NCBI GenBank assembly: GCA_009840285.1
Contig: VXOF01000107.1
Location: 1-51,526, forward strand
Source: Nitrospira sp. SB0662_bin_26
Lineage (GTDB): Bacteria; Nitrospirota; Nitrospiria; Nitrospirales; UBA8639
Direction: 5' to 3'
DNA: 51,526 nucleotides
In this document: in pieces, positions 7,423-14,925 of the stretch
Numbering within the stretch: position 1 is the first letter of the stretch
Layout: each line of letters opens with the position of its first letter
The notes under the pieces: generated by a model
Told to the model about the DNA's origin: nothing
Database searches by the model: none
Seen by the model: only the letters and a program-made list of their open reading frames with translations
Position numbers and translations under genes: made by a program

Positions 7423-7707
7423 TCACCCGTGCAGTGGCTTCCTGACCAACGCTTCGACGCCCGTCCACCGTCTGCGACTCAAGAGTTTGAGAGCCGGAAG
7501 CTCCGCTCCCATCCGGTGCTTGAGGATAAGCGAATCCACGATATCTCCGCATTGCACGCACCGCCGTGCCCATCGGCGCATTTGCCCGGTATCGTCGAAC
7601 AGATCGAACAGGCCTTCCCTGAGCATCAGCCCGCCGCACCTCTTGCACGTGTGCATGTCTTGCGCTGTGACCAACCCCCGGCTTTGGATGTTTTTTGAGG
7701 TCGCCAT
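7423..7707 (-). CDS. Small zinc-ribbon protein
   Basis: A 94-residue cytoplasmic protein with two CxxC knuckles (HTCKRCGGLM at about 20-29 and RRCVQCGDIVD at about 49-59) separated by an acidic segment (LFDLFDDTGQM). This is a typical single zinc-ribbon geometry, and the C-terminal third is basic (LLSRRRWTGVEALVRKPLHG). There is no enzyme motif; a nucleic-acid- or protein-binding regulator is possible. The start at 7707 has AGAGGTG upstream. It is the first gene after the putative sigma-54 promoter, 49 nt ahead of SUMF1 gene C, and so heads the SUMF1 operon. I do not recognise a named family. Confidence 0.75.
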   Translation of the reverse strand: MATSKNIQSRGLVTAQDMHTCKRCGGLMLREGLFDLFDDTGQMRRWARRCVQCGDIVDSLILKHRMGAELPALKLLSRRRWTGVEALVRKPLHG

Positions 7708-7801
7708 ATCTGCACCTCTTCTTGGTTAAACAGTGAGTATTCCAGTTGTTGTTTTCTTCCAGAGACCCTTTGCTGAGTTTTTTCTGTCTCTCTCACTGTC
7801 T

Positions 7802-7818
7802 ATCAAATTGCGTGCCAA
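7802..7818 (-). promoter_or_regulatory. Sigma-54-like promoter of the SUMF1 operon
   Basis: On the minus strand TTGGCACG, 4 nt, TTGAT matches the -24 element of the sigma-54 consensus (YTGGCACG-N4-TTGCW) fully and the -12 element except for C to A at the most conserved -12 position. GG and GA keep the canonical 10-nt spacing. The implied transcription start near 7791 leaves a leader of about 84 nt before the zinc-ribbon gene. An activator gene of the sigma-54 class lies 0.9 kb away, and a dyad sits about 130 bp upstream. Confidence 0.5.
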
Positions 7819-7898
7819 TTTTTTCGATGAGAATTTTCATCGCTATTTCATAGAGTTAGATAAATTGTTGCCAAGATAATCAGCCGGCCTGTTTGTCG

Positions 7899-7942
7899 AT
7901 GAGACAATAAAGTGTCTCATTTATTATATGTGAGACACTTTA
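7899..7942. promoter_or_regulatory. TGTCTCA/TGAGACA operator cluster (putative upstream activating site)
   Basis: TAAAGTGTCTCA (7908-7919) and TGAGACACTTTA (7931-7942) form a perfect 12-bp inverted repeat with an 11-nt AT-rich centre. A third half-site, ATGAGACA (7899-7906), is inverted relative to TGTCTCAT (7913-7920). The rest of the 317-bp gap between the zinc-ribbon gene and the response-regulator gene (7708-8024) holds no frame worth calling. Location about 110-150 bp upstream of the putative sigma-54 start site is typical for NtrC-family activator sites. On RNA level the dyad could also act as a hairpin terminator for neither or both flanks, but no T-run follows. Confidence 0.6.
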
Positions 7943-8024
7943 GGAGGAACGGGCTGGAGTTAGAGGGGGCGCCCCGTAGGGCACAACGATCATTGTTTCC
8001 TACCTGATCGTGGATCTAATCGGG

Positions 8025-8441
8025 CTAAGGCAGGTTCGCGATCCGGATCCAAAAATATTCCAGTGCTTGGACCACGGCGATAAAAGCTTCGAAGTTGGCC
8101 GGTTTGGTCAGGTAACAGTTGGCGTGAAGGTCATACGCCTTGGCGACGTCTTCCGGATTTTGCGAAGAGCTGAGGACGATCACCGGCATCCGTTTCAGCA
8201 TCTCATGGCGTTTCACGAACTGTAATACTTCAAAACCACTTTTTTGGGGGAGATTCAAATCAAGGACCATCAGGTGGGGGAAGCCGTCCTGCATCCTCGT
8301 TTCCAAAAACCGTGTGGCCTCAAGTCCATCACGGACAAAATGCAGGGTGGGCTCGATGAAGGACGTATTGAGTGCTTCCTTGATCAGGCGAACGTCACCC
8401 GGATTGTCTTCGACGATCAGGATAACGGGAGATTTCTTCAT
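8025..8441 (-). CDS. Stand-alone response regulator, Rcp1-like
   Basis: A 138-residue single receiver domain. The acidic pocket is in LIVEDNPGD, the phospho-acceptor Asp in LMVLDLNLPQKSG (about residue 60), the switch residues in VIVLSSS and the conserved Lys in CYLTKPANF. The VEDNPGDVRL opening and the wording around the Asp are typical of Rcp1-type regulators paired with phytochrome-like kinases of the ASHDLQEPLR class, such as the kinase encoded 2 kb away. There is no output domain, so it acts by protein contact or as a phosphate sink. The start at 8441 is chosen because the receiver begins directly there; the longer frame from a TTG at 8513 would include the putative sigma-54 promoter. 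Confidence 0.88.
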   Translation of the reverse strand: MKKSPVILIVEDNPGDVRLIKEALNTSFIEPTLHFVRDGLEATRFLETRMQDGFPHLMVLDLNLPQKSGFEVLQFVKRHEMLKRMPVIVLSSSQNPEDVAKAYDLHANCYLTKPANFEAFIAVVQALEYFWIRIANLP

Positions 8442-8496
8442 TGAGGATCCACAGGGGGTGACTTCGGTGTTTTCGTTCCCTGATTCTTCAGGGATA

Positions 8497-8513
8497 TTCA
8501 AAGGTTGTGCCAA
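8497..8513 (-). promoter_or_regulatory. Sigma-54-like promoter of the Rcp1-like regulator gene
   Basis: On the minus strand TTGGCACA, 4 nt, TTGAA repeats the architecture seen at 7802-7818: a near-perfect -24 box and a -12 box with A in place of the usual C. The predicted start near 8486 gives a 45-nt leader to the ATG at 8441. Having the same variant twice within 0.7 kb argues against chance, although each site alone is imperfect. Confidence 0.45.
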
Positions 8514-8589
8514 AGGGCAGGTGGAAGCGATCAGTCTTGCAGATTCAACAAGTTATGCGTGTATAGCGTTCGTAGAACGTTCGTTGGCT

Positions 8590-8620
8590 GTCTTATTGTA
8601 GTGTCTCAGGGATGTCTTAT
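8590..8620. promoter_or_regulatory. Direct TGTCTTA/TGTCTCA repeats (putative upstream activating sites)
   Basis: Three copies of the heptamer in the same orientation: TGTCTTA at 8590-8596, TGTCTCA at 8603-8609 and TGTCTTA at 8614-8620. They are about 105-135 bp upstream of the predicted start of the Rcp1-like gene, the same distance as the dyad of the SUMF1 promoter. They lie 25 bp beyond the 3' end of the sigma-54 activator gene. Confidence 0.5.
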
Positions 8621-8644
8621 GGAGAAGCCGATAAGAGAGCCGGT

Positions 8645-10381
8645 TCATGAAAGGTCGCGTTTGGAAATATCCAAATCATCCAACCAGCGATAGAACGTGG
8701 CGCGACTGATGCCGAGCAGTTGAGCGGCTTTGGCTCGATTCCCGTTGGCCTTTTGCAGGGCGTCCAAGAGACGTTCCCGGTCCTTGACGGACGTGGTCGG
8801 TTTTGAGACGGGACTCACGGGTTCGGCTGATTCGAGCAATTCCGGAGGAAAATGCCGGGGTTGGATGGTGTCCCCTTCGCATTGGAGCACGGCATATTCA
8901 ATCACACTTTTCAATTCGCGAATGTTCCCCGGCCATGGATACCGGGTCAGGTGACCCACGGCATCGGCGCTGATATCTTGTACAAACAGTTTCTCCATCG
9001 CCTGGCGGCATTGGCCGACGAACGCCCAAATCAACAAGGGAAGATCCTCCTGGCGTTCACGGAGCGGAGGCAAGTGAATGCGTCCCACTCGAATGCGGTA
9101 CAGCAGGTCAGCCCGGAAGGTACGTTGGTCTACCTGTTCCTGTAAGTCGTGATGCGTGGCGCAGATAATGCGGACGTCCACTTTTCTCGGTTGGGATTCA
9201 CCCAGCCGGGTAATTTCTTTTTCCTGGAGCACCCTGAGCAGACTCGTTTGGACGGGCGCCGGCATATCGCCGATTTCGTCCAGGAAAATCGTCCCTCCTT
9301 GAGCGGATTCAAAAAATCCACGGTGGTCGCTGTTGGCTCCGGTAAACGCGCCTTTCTTGTGGCCGAACAATTGACTGCCCAGCAGGGATTCCGTGAGGCC
9401 GGCACAATTTACCGCCAGGAAGGGCTTGTCCTTTCGCGGGCTGGAATTGTGCAGGGCCCGGGCCACGAGTTCTTTTCCTGTTCCGGTTTCACCTTCGATG
9501 ATGACCGTCGACTCGACCTGGGCGAGGTTGCGAATCTGCCGGTACACGTCCTGCATGGGTTGGCACTTTCCGATGAGATCGTGAAATGAGGACTTGTCCT
9601 CCAGTTGTTTGCGGAGGGTGTTAATCTCCGTGACGTCATAGAGAAAGAACATTTTCGACCGAGCGTCACGCGGGTCATCGTGGATGTCGATCTCCAACGA
9701 ACGAGCGGCGTGGCCCGGCGGCTTGAAATGGACGATAAATTTTTCCCGTTCGTGCTGCTGCATAAGCTGTTCCAGACCATGGACGTCATGGTCGGGGAAC
9801 CCAACGGCTTTCTGCCAGGGTTGGTCTTCAGGAATGGGTTCGTTTTTCCCCAATAATCGAAGAGCGGACACGCTCATATGCAGAATCCGGCCTTTGGGGT
9901 CGATCAAAATCGTCCCGATGTGCAGTTGATTCAGGATGGAATGGAGATCTTCCGCGCTTTTCCGGAGCCGGGAATTCGCGGTTTCCAATTCGGCCTGGAT
10001 CCGTTTCCTCTCGACGGCGTAGTCAATGGCTCGAAGAAGGACGTGCCCGTCCACCTCGCCTTTGAGCAGATAATCCTGCGCGCCTTCTCGAACGGCCTGG
10101 ATGGCCGTTTCCCGGTCGTTCAGGCCGGTCAGGAGGACTTGCGGGAGTGAGGGATAGCCTTCCGCGAGTTTACGAAACGTTTCCAACCCGTGACTGTCGG
10201 GCAAGGAAAGGTCGACCAGAGCGAGGTCCACGCGGTTGGCTTGCAAACACTCATACGCCTTCCGGAAGGATTCGGCGGTGATGATGGTGAAGGTACGCCC
10301 TTGTATGTCGCGAAAGAGTTCCCGGATCAAGCGGGCATCGCCGGGATTGTCTTCCACCAGGAGAATGGTCGTCGTGTTCAT
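8645..10381 (-). CDS. Sigma-54-dependent response regulator (receiver-PAS-AAA+-Fis)
   Basis: A 578-residue NtrC-class activator. The receiver spans residues 1-125 (LLVEDNPGD, Asp in [10 protein letters not shown]), with a PAS-like domain at about 150-265. The AAA+ domain at about 280-505 has Walker A GETGTGKE (about 300), the sigma-54 contact loop GAFTGA (about 346), Walker [12 protein letters not shown] and arginine fingers in [10 protein letters not shown] Fis-type helix-turn-helix sits at about 540-575 ([20 protein letters not shown]). It remodels sigma-54 polymerase after phosphorylation, presumably by the kinase encoded just upstream. ATG 10381 is chosen because the receiver begins there. 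A TTG at 10420 overlaps the kinase stop (TTGA) and would add 13 residues encoded largely by a palindromic repeat; it cannot be excluded. Confidence 0.92.
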   Translation of the reverse strand: MNTTTILLVEDNPGDARLIRELFRDIQGRTFTIITAESFRKAYECLQANRVDLALVDLSLPDSHGLETFRKLAEGYPSLPQVLLTGLNDRETAIQAVREGAQDYLLKGEVDGHVLLRAIDYAVERKRIQAELETANSRLRKSAEDLHSILNQLHIGTILIDPKGRILHMSVSALRLLGKNEPIPEDQPWQKAVGFPDHDVHGLEQLMQQHEREKFIVHFKPPGHAARSLEIDIHDDPRDARSKMFFLYDVTEINTLRKQLEDKSSFHDLIGKCQPMQDVYRQIRNLAQVESTVIIEGETGTGKELVARALHNSSPRKDKPFLAVNCAGLTESLLGSQLFGHKKGAFTGANSDHRGFFESAQGGTIFLDEIGDMPAPVQTSLLRVLQEKEITRLGESQPRKVDVRIICATHHDLQEQVDQRTFRADLLYRIRVGRIHLPPLRERQEDLPLLIWAFVGQCRQAMEKLFVQDISADAVGHLTRYPWPGNIRELKSVIEYAVLQCEGDTIQPRHFPPELLESAEPVSPVSKPTTSVKDRERLLDALQKANGNRAKAAQLLGISRATFYRWLDDLDISKRDLS

Positions 10382-10383
10382 GT

Positions 10384-10406
10384 GCCTGCCCTGAGCTTGT
10401 CGAAGG
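10384..10406. repeat. Short palindromic-family repeat between kinase and activator genes
   Basis: The sequence GCCCTGAGCTTGTCGAAGG belongs to the CCTGAGC...GTCGAAGG family that also occurs at 21511, 21739, 31541 and 41150. Here it sits between the kinase stop and the activator ATG and has displaced any strong ribosome binding site. A TTG-initiated reading would translate it (LRQAQGRH). Confidence 0.65.
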
Positions 10407-10416
10407 GTCCGGTCCT

Positions 10417-12240
10417 TCAAGAAAGCATAGCGGATTCCGAGGAATCGGCCTTTGACGGTATGGACTTCACGACCTCTTGAGCGGTCGTCAGGGTGAAATA
10501 GAAGGTCGAGCCTTGACCGGGTTCGGATGCCACCCAGATGTGCCCGCCGTATTTTCCCACGATTCTCTTACAGATGGCCAGGCCGATCCCCGTGCCAGGG
10601 TATTCGCTTTGACCATGCAGGCGTTGAAAGATCGCGAAGATGCGTTCGAGTTGATCGCCCGGCATCCCGACCCCGTTGTCGCGGACGGAGAATTCCCATC
10701 CATCCGGGAGCGCCTTGACCCCCACGTGAATTTTTGGCGGGGCGTCGCCTTGGAACTTCAGCGCGTTGCCGATCAGGTTTTGGAAGATTTGGGTCAGGTG
10801 CGTCGGGCTGGCCCGGACAATGGGGAGCGGATCATGAGTCACTTCGGCGTGACGTTCCAGGACCGATGCGGAGAGATTCTGCATGGCCTGTTGAAACACA
10901 AGTTCACAGTCGGTTTCTTCAAAGGACTGACGCTCCGCCCCGACCCGCGAGTATTCCAGCAGGTCGCGAATGAGGCGTTGCATACGGGTGGCGCCATCCA
11001 CGGCGTAACCGATGAATTCATCGGCGTCCTGATCCAGCTTGCCCCGGTAGCGTTTCCCCAATAACTGGGTATAGCTCGAGACCATGCGGAGCGGTTCCTG
11101 CAGGTCGTGGGACGCCACGTAGGCAAACTGCTGAAGCTCGGCGTTGGATTGGGCCAATTCCCGCGTCTTGTTCGCCAATTCGGTTTCCTGGTGTTTGCGC
11201 TGCGTAATGTCCGTTTGAATCCCGATAAAATGCGTCAGCTTTCCCTGTTGATCCTTCACCGGCGCGATGTAAAGTTCGTTCCAAAACGGGCTGCCGTCCT
11301 TGCGATAATTGCGGAGTTCCGCTTTGGCCTCGGTGCCCTGCCGGACCGCCTGGCGAATGGCGTCGAGGCCGGGTTGCTGATGGTCCGTCCCCTGGAGGAA
11401 CCGGCAATTTTGACCGAGCACTTCCTCCGCGGCGTAGCCCGTGATTTTTTCAAACGCGGCGTTGCAATAGACCGTGGGCATGTCCGGCTGACGGGCGTCG
11501 GCAATGAGAATGCCGTTGGTGGCCGAATTGATCGAGCGGTCGCGCAAGGCACGCTCTTCCTCGGCTTTTTTGCGTTGCTCGATTTCCCGTTCGAGTCTGC
11601 GGCTGGTGGACACAACCTGTCGGGCCAGGACGATGCTCAGGAAAATGACCAGCAATCCGATAAACGGTTCGCTTTTCATGAGATCCACGACGTTTTGACG
11701 GGAACGGGCGCTGAATAGTTTGAACACGGTGTCGGCGTTGCGTTGAAGGTCATAGTGGAGTTGATTGAGCAGGGAAAACGATTCCGACGAGGTAAAGTGA
11801 GCAGGGTCTTCCCCCAGCAGGGTTTCGGTTTGGGAAAAAAACCGTTCGAGCAGGGAGCGTTGTTGCTCCAGAAGTTCCCGTATCCGGACGGTCGGGGCTG
11901 CGGGGATGGAGCGCCGTTCGTCGGTGTACAGGTTCACGATCACTTCTCCTCCGTTTTGCAAGGCATCGACGGAGTGCAACAATGCCTGCTCCATGGGCTG
12001 GAAATCCGTTTGAATCCCATGGGATGCCAACAGCAGTTGACTGAGGTGGCGTTGAATCATCATGCGTTGGCGCCCCGCCACGTCCATCACCACCATGTCA
12101 AGCTCGTGCGTTCCCACCGCGCTATGGGTAAAGGCCAGGATGGCACCCAACGCCAGGATGAAGATGACCACCATGGCGAGCAGGCGTTGCCCGATGGTCA
12201 AAGGAAACGTATTCCCCGGTTCGGACGATGCATTCATCAT
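10417..12240 (-). CDS. Membrane histidine kinase with PilJ/NarX-type sensor and LOV-like PAS
   Basis: A 607-residue sensor kinase. TM1 is about 19-41. A periplasmic PilJ/NarX-type four-helix domain follows, containing the box VAGRQRMMIQRHLSQLL (compare the nitrate-binding P-box region of NarX), with TM2 at about 188-206. A PAS domain at about 235-345 carries GQNCRFLQGTD, the flavin-adduct motif of LOV photoreceptors including the Cys. HisKA has the phospho-acceptor in ASHDLQEPLR (His about 376, phytochrome-kinase type), and HATPase has NLIGNALKF, DNGVGM and GTGIGLAICKRI. A strong AGGAGGG site precedes ATG 12240. It probably phosphorylates the sigma-54 activator downstream and perhaps the Rcp1-like regulator. 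The nitrite channel is divergent from it. Ligand and light response are inference; some PAS domains keep the motif without photochemistry. Confidence 0.9.
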   Translation of the reverse strand: MMNASSEPGNTFPLTIGQRLLAMVVIFILALGAILAFTHSAVGTHELDMVVMDVAGRQRMMIQRHLSQLLLASHGIQTDFQPMEQALLHSVDALQNGGEVIVNLYTDERRSIPAAPTVRIRELLEQQRSLLERFFSQTETLLGEDPAHFTSSESFSLLNQLHYDLQRNADTVFKLFSARSRQNVVDLMKSEPFIGLLVIFLSIVLARQVVSTSRRLEREIEQRKKAEEERALRDRSINSATNGILIADARQPDMPTVYCNAAFEKITGYAAEEVLGQNCRFLQGTDHQQPGLDAIRQAVRQGTEAKAELRNYRKDGSPFWNELYIAPVKDQQGKLTHFIGIQTDITQRKHQETELANKTRELAQSNAELQQFAYVASHDLQEPLRMVSSYTQLLGKRYRGKLDQDADEFIGYAVDGATRMQRLIRDLLEYSRVGAERQSFEETDCELVFQQAMQNLSASVLERHAEVTHDPLPIVRASPTHLTQIFQNLIGNALKFQGDAPPKIHVGVKALPDGWEFSVRDNGVGMPGDQLERIFAIFQRLHGQSEYPGTGIGLAICKRIVGKYGGHIWVASEPGQGSTFYFTLTTAQEVVKSIPSKADSSESAMLS

Positions 12241-12640
12241 TCACAACCCTCCTATGGCCCCTTGATGGTCGAGGAACGTCTGGCTGTAAGAAATTGTCAC
12301 GTGCGTAAACGCTGATGGCGAAGGTGATGACGCCGTTTGTCCCGTTACCCTATTATGGGTGGAGTCACTGCCTGACACAACCAATGCCCTCCTTCCGTCA
12401 TCCCCGGCTTGATCGGGGATCCAGGACTTTTGTCGTTGTCTACCCGAGCCGGAGGGGTTGGAAAAATTCGCGTGTTTCTTTTGGCCGTATCGCTCTATAC
12501 TATAGCTATGGAAGAATTCTTCGCGCATGGTGTCCATGGCGCGCCGTAGCGCCCCAATCCATGCCCTTCACGCAGTCTGAGTCACAATGGTTCCGACGAA
12601 CATTTGCGTCTAACTTCCATAAAGAGAAGAGGTGCGAGCC
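12241..12640. other. Divergent intergenic region with one palindromic repeat
   Basis: These 400 bp separate the kinase gene (minus) from the nitrite/formate channel gene (plus). The region holds one GTCATCCCCG...CGGGGATCCAG element (12397-12426, 7-bp stem ATCCCCG/CGGGGAT) and an AT-rich stretch with a candidate -10 box TATACT at 12496-12501. No convincing -35 box or TGTCTCA site was found. No frame here looks coding. Confidence 0.45.
12397..12426. repeat. Interspersed palindromic repeat, GTCAT-CCCCG family
   Basis: ATCCCCG (12400-12406) and CGGGGAT (12414-12420) form a stem with a 7-nt loop, flanked by GTC and CCAGGAC. Copies of the same design occur at 17545-17577, 17611-17650 (inverted) and 34911-34940. 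All are intergenic. Confidence 0.7.
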
Positions 12641-13459
12641 ATGTATCAAGAAGATCTCAAGCACATGTCGGACGTTTCACGGAAAAAAGTGGACTATATA
12701 CTCCACTCGCCCGGTGGCTATTTCATTCTATCGGCCCTGGCAGGCATTTATTTGGGATTCGGCGTCTGTTTGATTTTCAGCGTGGGAGCGCCCTTCTACG
12801 CTCAAGGGTCCGCTGCCCTCAACCTGGTTATGGGCGTGTCATTCGGCGTCGGCCTGACGTTGGTGATTTTCGCCGGATCGGAACTGTTTACGGGCAACAC
12901 GATGGTTTGCACGATCGGCGCGCTTTCCCGGGCGATCGCCTGGAAATACGTGGGTTGGATTCTCGTCTGGTCCTTCATCGGCAACCTTGCCGGATCGCTG
13001 GCCGTTGCCTGGCTGGTCGCGCAGTCCGGCGTGGTGGCGAAGGCTCCCCAGGCGGATCTGTTCTTGAAGCTTGCTGAAGTGAAAATGGCCGTCCCTGCCT
13101 GGGAACTCTTCAGCCGGGGCGTTCTCTGTAACATGCTCGTCTGCCTGGCCGTGTGGATGGCGGCCCGGACCACGAATGAAACCGCGAAAATCATGGTGCT
13201 CTTCTGGGGCGTGTTCGCGTTCGTGGGAAGTGGATTCGAGCACAGTATTGCGAATCAGTCGGCGTTGGGGATCGCGCTGTTCCTGCCGCATGGCGAGGCG
13301 ATTACGTGGAACGGGTTCATGTGGAATCAGGTCTTCGTGGGACTGGGCAACGTCGTGGGCGGAGCGTTGCTTGTCGGCGCGGCGTACTGGTTGAGCAGCC
13401 CTTATCGCGTGACCGACGACGGACATCGTCAGCCCAGAGGATTTTTTGCCAGGTCGTAA
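12641..13459 (+). CDS. Formate/nitrite channel (FNT family)
   Basis: A 272-residue integral membrane protein with six transmembrane helices. The two broken helices that build the FNT pore are visible: GSELFTGNT (TM2 gap with its constriction Thr) and SGFEHSIANQ (TM5 gap with the central gating His), plus CNMLVCLAVWMA in TM4. FNT pentamers move formate, nitrite or hydrosulfide across the inner membrane. The wording is closer to NirC/nitrite members, but substrate cannot be settled from sequence alone. The start at 12641 has AGAGGTG 6 nt upstream. It is divergent from the PilJ/LOV kinase, so nitrite sensing and transport may be linked. In a nitrite oxidiser it would feed or relieve cytoplasmic nitrite. 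Confidence 0.93.
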   Translation: MYQEDLKHMSDVSRKKVDYILHSPGGYFILSALAGIYLGFGVCLIFSVGAPFYAQGSAALNLVMGVSFGVGLTLVIFAGSELFTGNTMVCTIGALSRAIAWKYVGWILVWSFIGNLAGSLAVAWLVAQSGVVAKAPQADLFLKLAEVKMAVPAWELFSRGVLCNMLVCLAVWMAARTTNETAKIMVLFWGVFAFVGSGFEHSIANQSALGIALFLPHGEAITWNGFMWNQVFVGLGNVVGGALLVGAAYWLSSPYRVTDDGHRQPRGFFARS

Positions 13460-13509
13460 ACGGAGCGATTGAAAAACGTGTCCCGGTCTCAATAAGATAC
13501 GCCCTCGCC

Positions 13510-13920
13510 ATGCAGACACTCGACGTTGACAATCCCGGGTTGCCGGACCTGCAATTCGTGCTCATGGTGGCGGCTCTGTGTACCGCCGACATCCCGAGCC
13601 TGAATGTGCCGGAAGATGTTCGCCGAACGGTCTTCGATCGCTGTTGGGCGTTGCTGCACGACACGCCCCCGCCCGCCGGGAACGCCCAACGCGTCTTGGA
13701 CCTGCGAGCGGGGGACGAAGTAACCCTGGACGCACTCGTCGCAGTCATCCGCAACACCCTGCATGATCACGGCTATACCACACTGACTTGGGACCATGGT
13801 CCCAGTGAGCCCACGCAATCCACCAGCCCGGACGCCCAACCCCTGATCGACCGCTTACAGTATTGGGATCCCGCTCATCCGCCGCCGGTTGACGGACCGT
13901 CCGAGGCGGGCCAGAACTGA
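13510..13920 (+). CDS. Hypothetical cytoplasmic protein
   Basis: A 136-residue acidic protein without signal peptide or membrane segment. I do not recognise the family. The first part is helical and contains a Cys pair in different segments (LMVAALCTADI and FDRCWALL). The middle has RVLDLRAGDEVTLDALVAVI, and the C-terminal 40 residues are Pro/Ser/Thr-rich and probably disordered (TWDHGPSEPTQST). The ATG at 13510 is chosen because upstream in-frame codons overlap the channel gene; ATAAGATACGCC gives only a weak ribosome binding site. It lies 50 bp after the channel gene on the same strand, so co-transcription is likely. It converges with the DUF3565 gene, one base from its stop. Confidence 0.55.
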   Translation: MQTLDVDNPGLPDLQFVLMVAALCTADIPSLNVPEDVRRTVFDRCWALLHDTPPPAGNAQRVLDLRAGDEVTLDALVAVIRNTLHDHGYTTLTWDHGPSEPTQSTSPDAQPLIDRLQYWDPAHPPPVDGPSEAGQN

Positions 13921-13921
13921 T

Positions 13922-14116
13922 TCACGGCAATTCTTCATTGCACTTCTTGCAGAGAAGTGTTTCTCCCAGCTTCTGTGTTCTCCCCTCTTGAGTCACGACC
14001 CAAGGTCGTTGGCTCCAGGGCGGGTCATGCCGGACGTGTTGCCCGTGGCCGCATTCGAGATCCGCGACCCAATCACCGTGTTCGTCCTGGTGGAAACCGA
14101 TGATGCGTTGTTTCAC
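13922..14116 (-). CDS. DUF3565 family small protein
   Basis: A 64-residue protein matching the DUF3565 pattern almost throughout: IIGFHQDEHGDWVADLECGHGQHVRHDPPW, then WVVTQEGR and a C-terminal LLCKKCNEE. Cys and His residues (CGHGQH with CKKC) suggest a bound zinc ion. The start is the GTG at 14116, which overlaps the stop of the upstream permease gene (GTGA) and has AAGGAAACG in front, so it is translationally coupled. The family's role is not known; some members have been annotated as pressure-regulated proteins. Its tight link to an ABC permease operon is unusual and may be chance proximity. Confidence 0.8.
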   Translation of the reverse strand: MKQRIIGFHQDEHGDWVADLECGHGQHVRHDPPWSQRPWVVTQEGRTQKLGETLLCKKCNEELP

Positions 14117-14925
14117 GGCGTTTCCTTGACGGACCGATTCTTCACGTCCAGCCAATCGCGTAACCGGTCTCCGAGGAGGTTCATGGAGAGGACCACGCCC
14201 ATGAGCGCCAAGCCCGGAGCGACGACCATATGCGGAGCAACCAGCATGTACCGTGTGCCGTCACGGATCATGCTGCCCCAGGACGCGGCGGGCGGTTGCA
14301 CGCCCAATCCCAGATACGAGAGCCCGGCTTCACCGATGACCACGCTGGCCATGCCGAAACTGGCTTCGACGATCAACGGAGCGCTGATGAGCGGGAGCAA
14401 ATGACGGGCGATGATCTGTGGCGGGGGGATGCCGATCGCCACGGCGGCGCGGATGTGATCGCGTTCTTTCACCGAGAGAACTTGTGCACGGGCCAAGCGG
14501 GCGTACCCCACCCAACTCACGACCGACAGGGCGATGACCACGTTCTCGATGCCCGGTCCCATCACGCCGGCCAGCGCAATGGCCAGCAGGATTCCCGGGA
14601 AGGCGAGAAAGACGTCGATAACGCGAACAAGGACCATATCGATCCATCCTCCGGCGTACGCCCCGATGGTGCCCAGCAGGCTTCCGATGATCAGCGACAG
14701 GCTCACGACGGCAAAGGCCACGAGGAACGACGTGTGGGCGCCCACCAGCAAGCGGTCGAACACCGGCCGGCCCAGGTCATCGTACCCCAGGCCTTCATGC
14801 AGGCTGCCCGGCTTGAGGATATGCGGCAGATCTATGGCGTTCGGAGACAGGGGAAGCACGGGCGCGAGGAGCGCGACAAGGGCCCAGAGCAGAATGACGC
14901 CGAGAGGTATCCAGAGGCGGATCAT
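14113..14925 (-). CDS. ABC transporter permease, DppC/OppC type
   Basis: A 270-residue inner-membrane permease of the dipeptide/oligopeptide/nickel (PepT) class. TM1 is at about residues 4-25, then a periplasmic segment with the conserved HxLGxDxLGRPVFDRLL-like stretch (GLGYDDLGRPVFDRLL). The core has further helices and the EAA-type loop ERDHIRAAVAIGIPPPQIIARHLLP, which contacts the ATPase. The start at 14925 overlaps the stop of the DppB-type gene (ATGA), and its stop overlaps the DUF3565 start (GTGA). It works with the DppB-type permease and lipoprotein receptor encoded upstream; no ATP-binding subunit is present in the window. Confidence 0.9.
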   Translation of the reverse strand: MIRLWIPLGVILLWALVALLAPVLPLSPNAIDLPHILKPGSLHEGLGYDDLGRPVFDRLLVGAHTSFLVAFAVVSLSLIIGSLLGTIGAYAGGWIDMVLVRVIDVFLAFPGILLAIALAGVMGPGIENVVIALSVVSWVGYARLARAQVLSVKERDHIRAAVAIGIPPPQIIARHLLPLISAPLIVEASFGMASVVIGEAGLSYLGLGVQPPAASWGSMIRDGTRYMLVAPHMVVAPGLALMGVVLSMNLLGDRLRDWLDVKNRSVKETP

